Numbered from the stretch's first letter, positions 1-5,872 are shown. The stretch: 10,301 bases of DNA from Parafannyhessea sp902761955 (GCA_902761955.1 CACWMM010000054.1:1-10301); one strand, 5' to 3'. Numbers and translations: made by a program. The notes: generated from the sequence alone by a model not told the origin.

Positions 1-199
1 CTATGACCCCAACGCGGTCGTCGTGTACTACAAGGGCGTGAAGATCGGCTTTGTGCCCAGGGCGCAGAACGGAACGATCAGCCTGCTTCTGGCCTATGGG
101 CACAAGGATGTTTTCAAGGCGTACGTGCTTGCCGTAGACCCGTCGGGAGACCTTGAGCACCGCGTTACCATGCGCATCAACGTGAGGGACGCACGCTAG
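1..199 (+). CDS. HIRAN-domain protein, C-terminal end (5' truncated)
   Basis: The window opens inside this gene; the frame beginning at base 2 runs 65 residues to a TAG at 197-199. It starts YDPNAVVVYYKGVKIGFVPR, which matches the HIRAN signature (a YDPNA turn, a short Val/Tyr strand, then a Lys-Ile-Gly-Phe/Tyr-Val-Pro-Arg strand). It continues with an Asn-Gly-Thr-Ile-Ser-Leu-Leu-Leu segment and a final beta strand ending in RINVRDAR. HIRAN domains are small beta-barrels; in eukaryotic HLTF the domain binds 3' DNA ends, and in bacteria they occur alone or fused to helicases or nucleases. Because the protein ends with the domain, this is either a stand-alone HIRAN protein or one with the domain at its C-terminus. 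The N-terminus and any partner domain lie outside the window. No clear intrinsic terminator follows. Confidence 0.72.
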   Translation, partial: YDPNAVVVYYKGVKIGFVPRAQNGTISLLLAYGHKDVFKAYVLAVDPSGDLEHRVTMRINVRDAR

Positions 200-531
200 G
201 AAGCAGTTCTTCTCGCAAAACCGCACGTGAGACATGTAGGTGGGGTGCAGGGTGCGTGGTGGAGCGTTGTCGTGGGGGTGCAGATTGTGTGCGTGGCCTT
301 CGCCAGGGCGCCGAAATGCTCCCCGTCACACCGAATTTACTTGACAAATGGCGCCCCTGTTGAGGTGCTGGTTTCTTGCCATGAACACATCTCTGAGCGG
401 ATTTTGAAGGTAAGGATGTTGTTTCCGCAGATAAATGCGGAGTTAGGAGTGGGATTCTGGCGCGTTCCTCCGGACTCTTCTGGGTAAGGTGTAGTTGTCC
501 TTAACGACGAGTTTGGAAGGAAGGTGTAAGT
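200..531. other. Intergenic stretch, no convincing gene
   Basis: I see no gene here. The open frames on both strands lack ribosome binding sites and recognisable protein sequence. Minor structure: GGGGTGCAG occurs twice (242-250, 274-282), each followed by a GTGCGTGG, giving an imperfect G/T-rich direct repeat. A short dyad TCCGCA-N6-TGCGGA lies at 424-441. TTGACA at 341-346 looks like a -35 box, but no -10 box sits at a suitable distance. The 3' end provides the ribosome binding site of the small gene at 532. Confidence 0.5.
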
Positions 532-759
532 GTGTTGAGGATCAAGGATATGAGCAAGCGGCAGAGGCGCGTGTTTGACGCCTGCAGCAACGGTTGGTTC
601 GTCAGCGGCGTTTACACCGCCATGTTCGACGACCACAAGCGTGACTTCGCCGTGGACAGCCTGGGAATGCTCTATGGTGGCGTCGAGAACTGGTTTGGCG
701 AGCATGCAACCAACCACGGCGACTCTCACCTGTTGGTGAAGTGCGTCAAGGCACTCTAG
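532..759 (+). CDS. Small hypothetical protein, 75 aa
   Basis: I do not recognise this protein. It starts at GTG 532, eight bases after a strong purine-rich ribosome binding site (GGAAGGAAGG, 515-524); this decides the start over an internal ATG at 550. The product is 75 residues and mixed in charge. It has a basic N-terminal stretch (KRQRR at residues 9-13), several aromatics (Trp17, Phe18, Tyr23, Trp49, Phe50) and a His-rich segment near residues 54-61 (HATNHGDSH). There is no signal peptide or membrane segment, so it should be cytoplasmic. A hairpin terminator at 861-889 follows, so it looks like a monocistronic unit. It could also be a remnant of a larger gene; the ribosome binding site and terminator are the main evidence that it is real. 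Confidence 0.5.
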   Translation: MLRIKDMSKRQRRVFDACSNGWFVSGVYTAMFDDHKRDFAVDSLGMLYGGVENWFGEHATNHGDSHLLVKCVKAL

Positions 760-860
760 TACCTGTGGGTACCCGCTGCGTCCTGGCGCGTGGCCACGAG
801 GCGGAAGGCATGATCTTCTCGCCTGCAAAACTTTGAAATGGAAATTCTGATAACCAAGAT

Positions 861-889
861 CGGCCGTCCTGCGGGGCGGTCGTTCTTAT
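861..889 (+). terminator. Intrinsic terminator after the 75-aa gene
   Basis: CGGCCGTCC (861-869) pairs with GGGCGGTCG (874-882) around a TGCG tetraloop. The nine pairs include two G-T wobbles. The T-rich tail TTCTTAT follows immediately. It lies about 100 bases past the stop of the small gene and upstream of the patatin gene, so it should insulate the two. Confidence 0.65.
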
Positions 890-952
890 ACCGCGCGAAA
901 TGGGTACCAGAACAGGAAGGGCACGACTGCCCGGACCGGTTTGCTGTACGAC

Positions 953-960
953 GAAGGGGG
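953..960 (+). promoter_or_regulatory. Ribosome binding site that decides the TTG start of the patatin gene
   Basis: GAAGGGGG lies five bases before TTG 966. No comparable site precedes the upstream ATG at 900; GTG 975 is a third option but is 14 bases away. Confidence 0.6.
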
Positions 961-965
961 TCGTC

Positions 966-1919
966 TTGTCCAAGGTGGATGGGGTTGGCATCGCGTTCTG
1001 CGGTGGCGGTTTCAGGTCCTTTGCCGAGGTTGCGGCGATAGAGGACATGCAGAGAAACGACGTGAGGTATGGCGCCGTGGCGGGAACGTCCATGGGGTCC
1101 TTGGTGGCGGCGCTTGCGGCATCGGGCGTGAGCACCGACCGCATGGCGGAGCTGCTCGTTGCGATGGACAGGCGCACCGTGGAGGAGGGCGTGCTCAGGA
1201 ACATGCCCCTGAAGGTGCTGAACGTGATATCGAACAAGGGAATGGTGGACAGCGCCATCCTTGAGGACTACGCGCGGGAGGTGCTGGAAGGCGCAGGCAT
1301 CAGGACGTTTGCCGACTTCGTGATGCCCGTCGCCATTACGGCCGTTGACATTGTGAGCGGCGAGCTCTTTGTGTTCACGAACGACGAGGAGCTCTTTGCG
1401 GCAGATGGCGGTAACTGGAACACGGTGTGCGACCTGTCACTGGACGTTGCAAAGTGCTGCGCGTGCTCGGGCTCGTACCCGCTGGTGATCACGCCGACGA
1501 AGTATCTTGGTCGAACGTTTATGGACGGTGGTTGTCGCATGAACCTGCCGACGCCCCTATTTGACAGGAGCATGGTGGACGCCGTGGTGGGCGTGGGTCT
1601 TATCAGAAAGCCTCGCCTGGTGGAAGACATCACTCCGCTGAACATTGCCATGCGAACGATGGGCTGCGGGGCAAACCAGCTGGACCGCATCCACGCGAAT
1701 GCGGCGGACCTTTACATCAACCTGCCCGTGAGTGGCGACGACGCTTTCCAGGCGGGGACGGGCGTCCAAGTGATAGATGAGGCACGACAGATGCTCCGCG
1801 ACAATCCGCCTGACTGGAACGCCGTGCGTCCGAGCATGCTGGAATCCATCCGCAAGCGTGCGGTGGATGCGTTCTACAACATGGTCAAGACGGTGCCGAA
1901 GAGCGTGAAGATATCCTGA
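966..1919 (+). CDS. Patatin-like phospholipase family protein
   Basis: This is a 317-residue serine lipid hydrolase of the patatin/RssA type, which uses a Ser-Asp dyad on acyl esters. The start is the TTG at 966, because a purine-rich ribosome binding site (GAAGGGGG, 953-960) sits five bases upstream. The in-frame ATG at 900 has no such site, and a start there would add residues before the first beta strand. Counting from TTG, the glycine-rich oxyanion motif is FCGGGFRSF at 11-19, the nucleophile elbow is GTSMG with Ser42, and the catalytic Asp is in FMDGG (Asp187). All three motifs and their spacing fit the family. There is no signal peptide or membrane helix, so it is predicted to be cytoplasmic or peripheral. 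A strong terminator follows at 2031. The physiological substrate cannot be read from the sequence. Confidence 0.88.
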   Translation: MSKVDGVGIAFCGGGFRSFAEVAAIEDMQRNDVRYGAVAGTSMGSLVAALAASGVSTDRMAELLVAMDRRTVEEGVLRNMPLKVLNVISNKGMVDSAILEDYAREVLEGAGIRTFADFVMPVAITAVDIVSGELFVFTNDEELFAADGGNWNTVCDLSLDVAKCCACSGSYPLVITPTKYLGRTFMDGGCRMNLPTPLFDRSMVDAVVGVGLIRKPRLVEDITPLNIAMRTMGCGANQLDRIHANAADLYINLPVSGDDAFQAGTGVQVIDEARQMLRDNPPDWNAVRPSMLESIRKRAVDAFYNMVKTVPKSVKIS

Positions 1920-2030
1920 GCTGCGGGTGGCGGGCGTCCATAACATGTGTGGGTCGTATGAAGACGACTGACAGAATTCCGCCTGGAGGGAACGGGCGGC
2001 GCGCGTGCCGCAAAGACAAATGGAAGAGAG

Positions 2031-2061
2031 GCGTCGCACGTTAAGCGTGCGGCGCTTTTTT
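2031..2061 (+). terminator. Strong intrinsic terminator after the patatin gene
   Basis: GCGTCGCACG (2031-2040) pairs over ten bases, with one G-T wobble, to CGTGCGGCGC (2046-2055) around the loop TTAAG. Six T residues follow. It is about 110 bases past the patatin stop and is the clearest rho-independent terminator in the window. Confidence 0.9.
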
Positions 2062-2328
2062 AGGAGCTGCGGCAGAGGGAGGAATACGCGCCTTGTTTCT
2101 GAAAGCTTATGCAGGTAGCTGAAATACACTCAGACGTGACATGAAAACGCGGACATATATGCATGAAATTGGATGAGACGGCAGGGCTTACGTGGCGTGA
2201 TAAAGGCAAGTGCAAGATAGGCGAGAGCTTCGTAACATTCGTTTTTTAATTGAAATATGGGGATGTGACACAAGGTAGTGATTTTGATGTGTCTGCTTCC
2301 GGAGGGGTGATCGAGTCGTGACGCGAAA

Positions 2329-2358
2329 GTGACAATAATAAATTATCAAACCTATTAA
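2329..2358 (+). promoter_or_regulatory. Candidate promoter for the 55-aa protein/ybaK unit
   Basis: GTGACA (2329-2334, five of six to the TTGACA consensus) lies 18 bases before TATTAA (2353-2358, four of six to TATAAT), in AT-rich DNA. Transcription would start near 2365, leaving a leader of about 107 bases that contains the palindrome at 2372-2417. A second possible -10 box, CATAAT at 2386-2391, has no good -35 partner. Confidence 0.4.
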
Positions 2359-2371
2359 TCGGCTAGACTTT

Positions 2372-2417
2372 GCATTTCCGGCGGTCATAATTGTCCGTAT
2401 GCGACGCCGGGAAATGC
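2372..2417 (+). repeat. Imperfect palindrome in the leader of the 55-aa/ybaK unit
   Basis: GCATTTCCGGCG (2372-2383) is the reverse complement of CGCCGGGAAATGC (2405-2417) apart from one extra G. The inner flanks (GTCATA and TATGCGAC) continue the symmetry with further single-base bulges. The two halves span 46 bases with a short AT-containing centre. There is no T-tract, so it is not a simple terminator. It may be an operator or an mRNA leader hairpin. Confidence 0.55.
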
Positions 2418-2471
2418 CCTGCGCGCGAAGTAGCCTCACGAGCGCGACCCAAAGAAGGATGGAGAGACGCG

Positions 2472-2639
2472 ATGGCAGAAGATAAGTTTGTGCTTCCCCC
2501 GCTGGACACGAAGTACCACTGCACGAACCCGGACCGCGAGATGACTTTGGGGCAGATGCTTGACGGCGTCGATCCCGACATGTGGCCGACGAACGAGGAG
2601 ATGCTCGAGACGCTCCTGTTCTGCATGGACGCTGAGTAG
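2472..2639 (+). CDS. Small acidic hypothetical protein, 55 aa, upstream of ybaK
   Basis: I do not recognise this protein. ATG 2472 follows the purine-rich stretch AAGAAGGATGGAGAG, with GGAG seven bases upstream. The frame is open further upstream, but earlier starts lack a ribosome binding site and would run into the leader palindrome. The 55 residues are acidic (many Asp and Glu, few basic) and contain two Cys (17 and 51) and a central TLGQMLDGVDPDMWPTNEEM segment. There is no signal peptide or membrane helix. Only two bases separate its stop from the start of the ybaK-like gene, so the two are almost certainly co-transcribed and translationally coupled. It could be a partner or regulator of the deacylase, but that is inferred from position only. 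Confidence 0.65.
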   Translation: MAEDKFVLPPLDTKYHCTNPDREMTLGQMLDGVDPDMWPTNEEMLETLLFCMDAE

Positions 2640-2641
2640 CC

Positions 2642-3118
2642 GTGTCGGCGGAATCGACGCGCGCATACCTGGCTCGCTATGGTCTGGACGAGAAGATCAT
2701 CACGTACGACGTGCTGACGGCGACCGTGGAGCAGGCGGCGGAGGCATCTGGCTTGGAGCCCGGGCAGATTGGCAAGACGATGGCGTTCGACGTGGACGGC
2801 GACGCGGTGCTTGTGGTGTGCGCTGGCGACGCGAAGGTGTGGAACTCCGCGTTCAAGAGGCAGTTCCACACGAAGCCGACTTTCGTCAAACCTGAGGAGC
2901 TGGAGGAGCGCGTGGGTCATCCCATGGGCGGCGTCTGCCCTTTTGACGTGAAGCCCGGAGTCAAGTGCTATCTGGACGTATCGATTAGGCGCTACAACTT
3001 TGTGCGACCCGCCGCCGGCAGCGAGAACACAGGCGTCGACACCACGATGGAAGAGCTTGAGCAGGCGAGCCACTCCCTGGGATGGGTGGACGTGTGCAAG
3101 GGCTGGCGTGAGGAGTAG
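2642..3118 (+). CDS. YbaK/ProX-type aminoacyl-tRNA deacylase
   Basis: This 158-residue protein fits the YbaK/EbsC family, free-standing editing enzymes that hydrolyse mischarged aminoacyl-tRNAs such as Cys-tRNA(Pro). The start is GTG 2642, two bases past the preceding stop and with no strong ribosome binding site of its own, which suggests translational coupling. Lys45 in the GKTMAF strand lies where family members have the lysine required for deacylation. A second signature, GHPMGGVCPF, sits at residues 92-101 and forms the Gly-rich wall of the active-site pocket. The DVSIRRYNFV strand (near 117-126) and the C-terminal VDVCKGW region match the family fold and its usual length of about 160 residues. 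It is cytoplasmic. Whether it edits Cys-tRNA(Pro), Ala-tRNA(Pro) or another pair cannot be told from the sequence alone. Confidence 0.85.
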   Translation: MSAESTRAYLARYGLDEKIITYDVLTATVEQAAEASGLEPGQIGKTMAFDVDGDAVLVVCAGDAKVWNSAFKRQFHTKPTFVKPEELEERVGHPMGGVCPFDVKPGVKCYLDVSIRRYNFVRPAAGSENTGVDTTMEELEQASHSLGWVDVCKGWREE

Positions 3119-3165
3119 GCCCTAGCGCTGCGGCGGCATGACGGTCTGGTGCCGTGGTGGGCCCA

Positions 3166-3193
3166 CGCCGAGAAACGAAGGCGTTTCTCGGCG
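3166..3193. repeat. Perfect 12-bp hairpin between ybaK and the trp leader
   Basis: CGCCGAGAAACG (3166-3177) and CGTTTCTCGGCG (3182-3193) are exact reverse complements around an AAGG tetraloop. No T-tract follows on either strand. It could be the processed or factor-dependent 3' end of the ybaK transcript, a protein-binding dyad, or part of the trpB2 leader RNA. Confidence 0.7.
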
Positions 3194-3254
3194 GAAACAT
3201 GGCGGAAATAGAGGAGCCGTATCGTGTGCTCCAACGTCAACAGGAGGAAGGCAG

Positions 3255-3347
3255 ATGTCCTTTGCAGCCAACAACATCGCGAGCGCAGGCACCCAGGTGC
3301 TTGCTGGCGCATGGTGGTGGACAAGGACTACTGGACTTCCGGACTAG
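3255..3347 (+). CDS. trpL: Tryptophan leader peptide, 30 aa
   Basis: A 30-codon frame starts at ATG 3255, seven bases after a near-perfect ribosome binding site (AGGAGG, 3242-3247), and ends at TAG 3345-3347. Residues 20-22 are three consecutive Trp codons (TGG TGG TGG, 3312-3320), extremely unlikely by chance in a 30-codon frame. Thirty bases past its stop the terminator hairpin of the attenuator begins, and trpB2 starts 150 bases after the stop. This is the classic layout of ribosome-mediated attenuation: a ribosome that cannot find Trp-tRNA stalls at the Trp codons and changes downstream RNA folding. The peptide itself probably has no function. The gene symbol is used for role, not sequence homology to Escherichia coli TrpL. 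Confidence 0.85.
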   Translation: MSFAANNIASAGTQVLAGAWWWTRTTGLPD

Positions 3348-3406
3348 CGACGGCCGCCTAACCATACACATCAAAAGGCCCTCGGACTAGCTCCGGGGGT
3401 CTTTTT
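3334..3406 (+). promoter_or_regulatory. Tryptophan attenuator of trpB2 (antiterminator/terminator switch)
   Basis: Two exclusive folds can be drawn. Terminator: GGCCCTCGGA (3377-3386) pairs with TCCGGGGGTC (3392-3401) over ten bases, with two wobbles, around CTAGC, followed by TTTTT (3402-3406). Antiterminator: 3334-3347 (GACTTCCGGACTAG) pairs with 3387-3401 over 14 bases, with two G-T wobbles and one bulged C (3391). This uses up the terminator loop and its right arm. The 5' antiterminator strand starts 14 bases after the last Trp codon and ends on the leader stop codon. A ribosome finishing the peptide would cover it and allow termination; one stalled at the Trp codons would leave it free. 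Pairing was done by eye, with no energy calculation. Confidence 0.8.
3377..3406 (+). terminator. Intrinsic terminator of the trp attenuator
   Basis: A ten-pair GC-rich stem with a CTAGC loop is followed directly by five T residues. It lies 92 bases before the trpB2 start codon, so readthrough is needed for trpB2 expression from any upstream promoter. Confidence 0.85.
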
Positions 3407-3497
3407 GTACGCCGAGGTGGCATGGCACCGCGCGTGCCGCAAGAGACGGGTCACCATTGGACGGGCGCGGGAGCGTCCAGAGGAAAGGAAGAAGACC

Positions 3498-4892
3498 ATG
3501 GCAGAGACGACGACCACCGAACCTTATCGCACCTATCTGCGCGAGGACCAGATTCCTACCGCTTGGTACAACCTGCGTGCTGACATGCCGGAAAAGCCGG
3601 AGCCCATGCGGCTTCCCAACGGCAAGGTCGCCACGGTGGACGACATCGCGCCGGTGTTCGCACGTGCGCTGTGCGAGCAGGAGCTGGATGATGACACGGC
3701 CTACTTTGACATCCCCGAGCCGGTCATGGAGATGTATCGCGTGTACCGTCCGAGCCCACTGTGCCGCGCGTACAACCTGGAGCGCGCCTTGGGCACGCCG
3801 GCTAAGATCTACTACAAGTTCGAGGGCAACAACACATCTGGCTCGCACAAGCTGAACTCCGCACTGGCGCAGGCATACTACGCGTACGCCGAAGGCATCA
3901 CGAACATCACGACCGAGACGGGTGCCGGCCAGTGGGGCACTGCGCTTTCCGAGGCAGCGGCGCACTTTGGGCTGAACCTGGACGTGTACATGGTGAAGTG
4001 CTCGTACGAGCAGAAGCCGTTCCGCCGCAGCGTGATGCAGACGTTTGGCGCCACCATCACGCCGTCGCCCTCCGACACCACCGCGGCCGGCCGCAAGATC
4101 CTGGCGGACGACCCCGCGTGCACCGGGTCGCTGGGCACGGCCATCAGCGAGGCGGTGGAGCGCGCGCTGAACGTGCCGGGCAACAAGGGTCGCTACCAGC
4201 TGGGCAGCGTGCTTAACCAGGTGCTGCTGCACCAGTCCATCATCGGCCTGGAGTCGTACGAGGCGCTTGCGGAGCTGGGCGAGTACCCGGACATCGTGAT
4301 TGGCTGCTGTGGCGGTGGCTCCAACTTTGGCGGGCTCATCGCCCCGTTCATGCGCGACAAGCTGAACGGCACCCACCCCGACACGCGCTTCATCGGCGTG
4401 GAGCCCGCGAGCTGCCCCTCGCTCACGCGCGGCGTGTATGCGTACGACTTTGCCGACACCGGCCAGACCTGCCCGCTGTGCAAGATGTACACGCTGGGCA
4501 ACGGCTTCATCCCGAGCCCGGACCACGCCGGCGGTCTGCGCTACCATGGCATGAGCCCCGTGGTGTCCAAGCTGAAGCACGACGGCTACATGGAGGCCGT
4601 CGCGGTGAAGCAGACGGACGTGTTCGCGGCGGCGGAGCAGTTCGCGAAGCTCGAGACCATCCTGCCTGCGCCGGAAAGCTCGCACGCCATCCTGCAGGCC
4701 ATCCGCGAGGCGGAGCGCTGCCGCGAGACCGGCGAGGCGAAGACCATCCTGTTTGGCCTCACGGGCACCGGCTACTTCGACATGGTGGCCTACGACAAGT
4801 ACAACAAGGGCGAGCTCGAGGATCACATTCCCACGGACGAGGAGCTCCAGGCGGGCTTCGACACCATCCCGCACATCCCCGGCCTGCAGTAG
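3498..4892 (+). CDS. trpB: TrpB2-type tryptophan synthase beta chain (TrpB-like PLP enzyme)
   Basis: This PLP enzyme of 464 residues condenses indole with a serine-derived aminoacrylate to form L-tryptophan. ATG 3498 is chosen because GGAAAGGAAG lies just upstream; the frame stays open back to 3405 but that part overlaps the attenuator tail. The protein matches the longer TrpB2 branch rather than classical TrpB. It has a ~100-residue N-terminal section (YNLRADMP, RPSPLCRAYNLE), the PLP lysine in NNTSGSHKLNSA (Lys118), the catalytic Glu in TETGAGQWG (Glu140), and the phosphate-binding loop CCGGGSNFGG (270-279). The C-terminal LTGTGYFD segment is also typical. TrpB2 proteins usually work without TrpA. 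No other trp gene is in view, and an attenuator sits just upstream, so expression should rise when Trp-tRNA is scarce. A role in indole salvage is inferred. Confidence 0.92.
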   Translation: MAETTTTEPYRTYLREDQIPTAWYNLRADMPEKPEPMRLPNGKVATVDDIAPVFARALCEQELDDDTAYFDIPEPVMEMYRVYRPSPLCRAYNLERALGTPAKIYYKFEGNNTSGSHKLNSALAQAYYAYAEGITNITTETGAGQWGTALSEAAAHFGLNLDVYMVKCSYEQKPFRRSVMQTFGATITPSPSDTTAAGRKILADDPACTGSLGTAISEAVERALNVPGNKGRYQLGSVLNQVLLHQSIIGLESYEALAELGEYPDIVIGCCGGGSNFGGLIAPFMRDKLNGTHPDTRFIGVEPASCPSLTRGVYAYDFADTGQTCPLCKMYTLGNGFIPSPDHAGGLRYHGMSPVVSKLKHDGYMEAVAVKQTDVFAAAEQFAKLETILPAPESSHAILQAIREAERCRETGEAKTILFGLTGTGYFDMVAYDKYNKGELEDHIPTDEELQAGFDTIPHIPGLQ

Positions 4893-4928
4893 GCGCCGTC
4901 CGCACGGCTGCGGTGGCGCAGGGCAAAA

Positions 4929-4990
4929 AGGCGAGAAGGACACGCGACCATGGAAGAAGAAGGGCCCCGGTGTCGGGGTCCTTCTCGCCT
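4929..4990. terminator. Bidirectional terminator region between trpB2 and the lipoprotein gene
   Basis: An outer perfect inverted repeat of 13 bases (4929-4941 with 4978-4990) encloses an inner hairpin: GAAGGGCCCCG (4959-4969) with CGGGGTCCTTC (4974-4984), loop GTGT, one wobble. Inner and outer stems share 4978-4984 and cannot both form fully. Read on the minus strand, the inner hairpin is followed by the pyrimidine-rich CTTCTTCCATG. It lies between convergent genes, as expected for a shared terminator. Confidence 0.7.
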
Positions 4991-5062
4991 GCGTCATATG
5001 TCTGCCATGACTCAGCCGTGACCGGCGCTCGCGTGGTGGCGGGCGTTGGCCTGTCGCCTGCG

Positions 5063-5872
5063 CTACGAGAGCGAGGAAACGATCTGCGAGAGCGCGTCGT
5101 TCACCTTCTGGCGGGCGGAGTCGATGTCCGAGGACGACACGTTCTGGAAGTCGATGTTGGGCAGGTTGTCTGAGTCGATGGTGATGCCGTCGACGGAGAG
5201 ACTGCCAAGCAGGTCGTTCGCGGCGTCCTGGGCGTCCTTCACCTTGGACTTGTCCACCTTTACGTCGTCCGGGACGACGGTCTTGTCCAGCACCTTGCCG
5301 TCCTTGCCGACCAGCGTGACGGTGCACTTGACGTCCTTGCCCGTGACCTGCTGGTAGGCGCAGATGGGCAGGCCCACGGCGATGGCGTCGTACATGTCCG
5401 CCATCTTGAGCTTGTCCGTGCCGAGCGTGATCGTGACCTTCGAGAAGTCCTTGTTGTGCTCCACCTTCGTCACGTTGGGGAAGGCATCGGAGCTTGCCAT
5501 GGCGTCGAGCGCTGCCTTCACGCTCTTGCGCAGCTTGGACGAGAAGGACTTGTACTGCTCCTTGGTCATCGTGACCGTCCAGCTGCCGTTCTTGTTCTTG
5601 ACGGCCTTCGTGCCAATGGTCTTTTCCAGCAGCTTCTTGATCTGCTTTGTGGACTTGCCCGCGTACTCGCTTCCCTGGAAGTAGTAGCTGGGGATGGTGA
5701 CCTTCATGGTGTCGGAGGATTCGTCCTTCTGGCTCTTCTTTGCGGAGCTGACCTCCGTGGCGTCGACCGCCTTGCCGTTGACCGTGCCGCAGGCGACAAG
5801 GCCGAGCCCCATGGTGAGCGCGCATGCGACCGCAAGGCCCTTGCGCGCGATGCTGTGAGTGCGCTTGAGCAT
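5063..5872 (-). CDS. Putative lipoprotein, 269 aa
   Basis: The N-terminus is a clear lipoprotein signal: basic residues (KRTHSIARK), a hydrophobic stretch (13-27) and a lipobox LVAC with the lipidated Cys28. The start is supported by GGGAGG just upstream. The mature protein has a Ser/Lys/Asp linker (about 29-55), then a lysine-rich alpha/beta domain with MKVTIPSYYFQG (56-67), a SWTVTMTKEQYKSF strand-helix (97-110) and a KVTITLGTDKLKMADMYDAI segment. The C-terminus is a Ser/Asp-rich tail. It should be anchored to the outer face of the cytoplasmic membrane. I recognise only a general likeness to secreted Actinobacteria lipoproteins with an IPxxY...TMTKxQ pattern; function is unknown. It lies downstream of the hydrolase on the same strand, but a terminator between them suggests separate transcription. 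Confidence 0.85.
   Translation of the reverse strand: MLKRTHSIARKGLAVACALTMGLGLVACGTVNGKAVDATEVSSAKKSQKDESSDTMKVTIPSYYFQGSEYAGKSTKQIKKLLEKTIGTKAVKNKNGSWTVTMTKEQYKSFSSKLRKSVKAALDAMASSDAFPNVTKVEHNKDFSKVTITLGTDKLKMADMYDAIAVGLPICAYQQVTGKDVKCTVTLVGKDGKVLDKTVVPDDVKVDKSKVKDAQDAANDLLGSLSVDGITIDSDNLPNIDFQNVSSSDIDSARQKVNDALSQIVSSLS

Larger units (their letters stand above)
1920..2471. other. Long intergenic region, partly AT-rich
   Basis: After the patatin terminator, about 2090-2370 is much richer in A and T than the rest of the window. Examples are the ACATATATGCATG tract near 2153, the run of six T residues near 2242 and AATAATAAATTATC near 2335. No frame here has a ribosome binding site plus plausible protein; the 83-residue minus-strand frame at 2188-2439 looks random. 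The right end carries a candidate promoter (2329-2358), a large imperfect palindrome (2372-2417) and the ribosome binding site of the gene at 2472. The middle could hold an unrecognised small RNA or decayed DNA; nothing decides this. Confidence 0.5.

Noticed and set aside
341..346. TTGACA as a -35 box for the 75-aa gene
   Set aside because: No acceptable -10 box at 16-18 bases, and it is about 190 bases from the gene.
900..965. Upstream ATG as start of the patatin gene
   Set aside because: No ribosome binding site, and the extra residues (Arg/Gly/Pro-rich) precede the usual first strand of the family; TTG 966 is better supported.
1557..2129. 190-codon minus-strand frame over the patatin 3' end
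   Set aside because: It runs through the patatin terminator hairpin, has no ribosome binding site and resembles random translation.
2188..2439. 83-codon minus-strand frame in the AT-rich gap
   Set aside because: No ribosome binding site or family pattern, and it covers the candidate promoter and palindrome of the ybaK unit.
3387..5825. 812-codon minus-strand open frame opposite trpB2 and overlapping the lipoprotein gene
   Set aside because: It is Arg/His/Gly-rich without domains, crosses a terminator region and overlaps the lipoprotein gene in another frame. It is an antisense shadow made possible by GC-rich third positions.
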